Assembly (NCBI GenBank): GCA_002389045.1
Contig: DGNS01000017.1
Coordinates: 62,001 to 126,000, forward strand
Direction: 5' to 3'
DNA from: Thiotrichaceae bacterium UBA4486
GTDB taxonomy: Bacteria; Pseudomonadota; Gammaproteobacteria; Eutrophobiales; Eutrophobiaceae
Length of the DNA stretch: 64,000 nucleotides
The position numbers were made by a program, and so were the translations under genes. Of the stretch, positions 61,517 through 64,000 are shown piece after piece (within the stretch, counting starts at the first letter, position 1; each line of letters starts with the position of its first letter). The notes under the pieces were generated by a model that saw only the letters and a list, made by a program, of their open reading frames with translations, searched no databases and was not told where the DNA came from.

Positions 61517-63235
61517 ATGCGCACTTCCGAATACCTGCTTGCCACTGTGCGGGAAACCCCGGCCGATGTGGAAATTGTCAGCCATCGCCTGATGCTGCGC
61601 GCGGGGATGATCCGCATGCTGGCCGCGGGGATTTACACCTGGCTGCCGATGGGCCTCCGGGTGCTGCGCAAGGTGGAAAACATCGTCCGCGAAGAGATGG
61701 ATCGCGCCGGCGCCCAGGAACTGCTCATGCCCGGCGTGCAGCCGGCTGAACTCTGGCAGGAATCAGGGCGCTGGGAAAAATACGGCCCGGAGTTGCTGCG
61801 GCTACAGGATCGGCATGAACGGGATTTCTGCCTGGGACCGACGCATGAAGAGATCATCACCGACCTGGTGCGCCGGGAGATCCGCAGTTACAAGCAACTG
61901 CCGGCCAACTTCTATCAAATCCAGACCAAGTTCCGCGATGAAATCCGGCCGCGTTTCGGCATCATGCGGGCACGCGAATTCCTCATGAAAGACGCCTATT
62001 CCTTTCATCTGAGTGAGGACTGCCTGAACCGCACCTATGAAAAAATGTACACGACCTACACCCGGATCTTCACGCGCTTCGGCCTCAATTTCCGCGCCGT
62101 ACTGGCCGACAGCGGCAACATCGGCGGCAACCTGTCACACGAGTTTCACGTACTGGCCGATTCCGGCGAAGACCGCATCGCTTTCAGCAGCGCCGGTGAT
62201 TTTGCCGCCAACCTGGAAATGACCCCGGCCCCGGCCCCGCAAAGCGGGCGGCCTGCCCCCGACGGCCCCATCACCACCGTGGACACGCCCGGCGTTCATA
62301 GCATCGACGAGGTGTGCACGTTTCTGGAAGTCACCCCGGACCAGTGCCTGAAAACACTGATTGTCGAGGGTAACGACGGCCTGGTGGCTCTGGTCCTGCG
62401 CGGCGACCACGAGTTGAACCGGGTCAAGGCGGAAAAACTGGAGTTGGTGGCCGCACCGCTGAAAATGGCGGACGCCGGCCGTATCGTCAAGGAACTGGGC
62501 TGCAGCCCCGGCTCCATCGGTCCGGTCGGACTGTCCATCCCGGTCATAGCCGATCGCGACGCGGCTGTGATTGCCGATTTTGTCTGTGGCGCGAACGAAG
62601 ACGGCAAACATTACAGCAATGCCAACTGGGCAGTGGATTGCCCGGAACCGGAACCGGCCGATCTGCGCAATGTGAAAAGCGAGGAACCGGCGCCGGAGGG
62701 CGAAGGCACACTCGAGTTAGCGCACGGTATCGAGGTCGGCCATATTTTCCAGCTCGGCACCCGTTACAGCGCCACCATGAAAGCAACCTGCCTGGATGAA
62801 AGCGGCAGCGCCCGGACCCTGATTATGGGCTGTTACGGTATCGGCGTCTCCCGGGTTGTGGCCGCGGCGATCGAACAGAATCACGACGACAAGGGCATCA
62901 TCTGGCCGACGGCCATCGCGCCGTTTCAAGTGGTGCTGGTGCCCATCAACATGCACAAGTCACAGCGCCTGCGCGAAGCGGCCGAATCGCTCTACCAGGA
63001 TCTGCTGCGGACCGGTATAGACGTGCTGTTTGACGATCGAAAAGACCGCCCGGGCGTCATGTTTGCCGACGCCGAGTTGCTCGGCATACCACACCGCCTG
63101 ACCTTCAGCGAGCGAGGACTGGACGCCGGAACCATCGAATACAAGGGGCGACGTGACGCGGACAACCAGGACATACCCCTGGATTCGGTGGTCGCCATGG
63201 TGGCCGGGAAAATCCGGGAAGAACTGGCTGAATAG
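61517..63235 (+). CDS. proS: Prolyl-tRNA synthetase
   Basis: 572 aa, bacterial type. Class II catalytic core with motif 2 (TKFRDEIRPRFGIMRAREFLMKDAYSFH) and motif 3 (MGCYGIGVSRVVAAAIEQN). The YbaK-like editing domain is inserted at ~225-390 (DQCLKTLIVEGNDGLVALVLRGDHELN), and the anticodon-binding domain occupies ~470-572. Full length, divergent from the ilv operon. Confidence 0.97.
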   Translation: MRTSEYLLATVRETPADVEIVSHRLMLRAGMIRMLAAGIYTWLPMGLRVLRKVENIVREEMDRAGAQELLMPGVQPAELWQESGRWEKYGPELLRLQDRHERDFCLGPTHEEIITDLVRREIRSYKQLPANFYQIQTKFRDEIRPRFGIMRAREFLMKDAYSFHLSEDCLNRTYEKMYTTYTRIFTRFGLNFRAVLADSGNIGGNLSHEFHVLADSGEDRIAFSSAGDFAANLEMTPAPAPQSGRPAPDGPITTVDTPGVHSIDEVCTFLEVTPDQCLKTLIVEGNDGLVALVLRGDHELNRVKAEKLELVAAPLKMADAGRIVKELGCSPGSIGPVGLSIPVIADRDAAVIADFVCGANEDGKHYSNANWAVDCPEPEPADLRNVKSEEPAPEGEGTLELAHGIEVGHIFQLGTRYSATMKATCLDESGSARTLIMGCYGIGVSRVVAAAIEQNHDDKGIIWPTAIAPFQVVLVPINMHKSQRLREAAESLYQDLLRTGIDVLFDDRKDRPGVMFADAELLGIPHRLTFSERGLDAGTIEYKGRRDADNQDIPLDSVVAMVAGKIREELAE

Positions 63236-63332
63236 CTGTTGCGATTTTAATCAATCAGCCCAGGACCAAGGTTGTGGGATTGATTTCGAACTACAGCGGA
63301 ATATGCAACAGCTATTCAGCGGATACGAATGA

Positions 63333-63623
63333 TCAGAAACTGATTGAAAAGTCGGCGAATTCGACCACATCCACGGCGGCGGCCCTGACCGAGGTAACCC
63401 GGGCCATGGGCGGACCCTGGTGCAGCCAGCGATGCAGGGTCTCGATGGCGGCCGGATCGCCGCTGGCATAGACCTCGACGTCACCGTCAGCCAGATTTTT
63501 TACCCAGCCCCTGAGGTCCAGACGCCTGGCCTCCTCTACCGTGGCGTTGCGAAAACAGACGCCCTGGACCCGGCCCGAGACGCGGAAATTCATCGCTTTG
63601 ACATGTTCTGTGGTACTGCTCAT
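63333..63623 (-). CDS. Acylphosphatase
   Basis: 96 aa. The substrate-phosphate loop and catalytic Arg lie in FRVSGRVQGVCFRNATVEEARRL (~12-34), and the catalytic Asn in LRGWVKNLADGDVEVYASG. Both key residues are present. It hydrolyses acyl phosphates; biological role in bacteria is uncertain. ATG 63623 (AGGA close upstream) is chosen because the fold begins there. Convergent with proS. Confidence 0.92.
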   Translation of the reverse strand: MSSTTEHVKAMNFRVSGRVQGVCFRNATVEEARRLDLRGWVKNLADGDVEVYASGDPAAIETLHRWLHQGPPMARVTSVRAAAVDVVEFADFSISF

Positions 63624-63816
63624 GGTCCTGACCCATTGTAAATTGAATGTCCGGGTTCTCAAGTCCAGCCGGATTATGTCGCTTCTAAATCTTATAAATC
63701 AATACAATATCCACTACACTGCAGATTACGCAGAAATGAATGCTGATTCGGACACTGGCTTGCCGGAGCGTTCATTATGATAACAACAAGCGTGTTCGAC
63801 TTCAGGAAACCCGTAT

Positions 63817-64000
63817 ATGAGTGACCACGACGTAATCCCGATGCGCAAGGGCAGCGGGACTGAAAAAGTCATTGATACCCGCCCGATGATCATCGAGGAG
63901 TGGCTGGAGACCCTGCCCTACGTCGACTTTGACCGCACCACGAGCCTTTTGCTCAAGGCCCTCAAGGCCAGCAACCAGGTCAGCATCAAACCCTCGCAGC
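63817..64000 (+). CDS. Unidentified protein, 5' part only
   Basis: First 61 codons of a gene cut by the window end. ATG 63817 has CAGGAAA about 10 bases upstream. The N-terminus is hydrophilic and contains MIIEEWLETLPYVDFDRTTS followed by LLLKALKASNQVSIKPSQ, a helix-rich start without a signal peptide. I cannot name the family. Codon use resembles the neighbours, so it is likely real. Confidence 0.7.
   Translation, partial: MSDHDVIPMRKGSGTEKVIDTRPMIIEEWLETLPYVDFDRTTSLLLKALKASNQVSIKPSQ

Overview
The window looks like a chromosomal piece of a moderately GC-rich, probably marine or sediment gammaproteobacterium. The evidence is a proteobacterial dedicated sortase system (pdsS/pdsR, LPxTA target, class GN sortase), the biosynthetic run ilvI-ilvH-ilvC-psd-pssA-leuA, RlmD, and a YdbH/YdbL pair. 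This is inferred from gene content only. I see no rRNA, tRNA, CRISPR array or transposase gene.

Region 1 (1-32.5 kb) is a catabolic and cofactor island. Two different xanthine-dehydrogenase-type molybdenum hydroxylases face away from each other across a structured 756-bp intergenic region. The left one carries its own XdhC-type maturation proteins. The right one has a CoxG-like domain fused to the front of its large subunit. Next come the dedicated coenzyme F420 genes (cofC, cofD, cofE and a fused cofGH, split into groups) and a probable F420:NADP+ reductase. Also present are an F420-type LLM oxidoreductase, a fumarylacetoacetase-family hydrolase, an M20 hydrolase and a cyclase-family amidohydrolase. 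A second operon holds a homocitrate/isopropylmalate-synthase-like enzyme, two ketopantoate-reductase-like dehydrogenases and a creatinase-like M24 protein. MFS and LysE transporters, an AraC regulator, a MoeA/MocA-type fusion for molybdenum cofactor, and an RND exporter with a YCF48-like lipoprotein complete the set. My reading is an F420- and molybdenum-dependent pathway that hydroxylates, reduces and opens an (N-hetero)cyclic substrate. The substrate is unknown.

Region 2 (33.3-43.3 kb) is signalling and cell surface. It has a receiver-TPR protein with a small soluble histidine kinase, then the sortase locus: a sensor kinase and regulator on the minus strand, and the vWA target ending in LPQTA, the sortase and a six-hairpin-like protein on the plus strand. 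The OmpA-like PdsO often found in such loci is not seen.

Region 3 (43.3-51.3 kb) is mixed housekeeping and envelope: an SGNH hydrolase, an L,D-transpeptidase without a signal peptide, an orphan peptide-type ABC binding lipoprotein, rlmD, a PolB-like exonuclease whose last codons lie in a heptamer repeat tract, and ydbL/ydbH without an obvious ynbE.

Region 4 (51.4-64 kb) is core metabolism on the minus strand: ilvI-ilvH-ilvC (branched-chain amino acids), psd-gdt1-pssA (phosphatidylethanolamine), then a possible Leu-rich leader peptide followed by leuA-udg-rimI-cysM with ATGA overlaps. proS runs divergently, followed by an acylphosphatase and the start of an unidentified gene. A MITE-like repeat lies between psd and ilvC.
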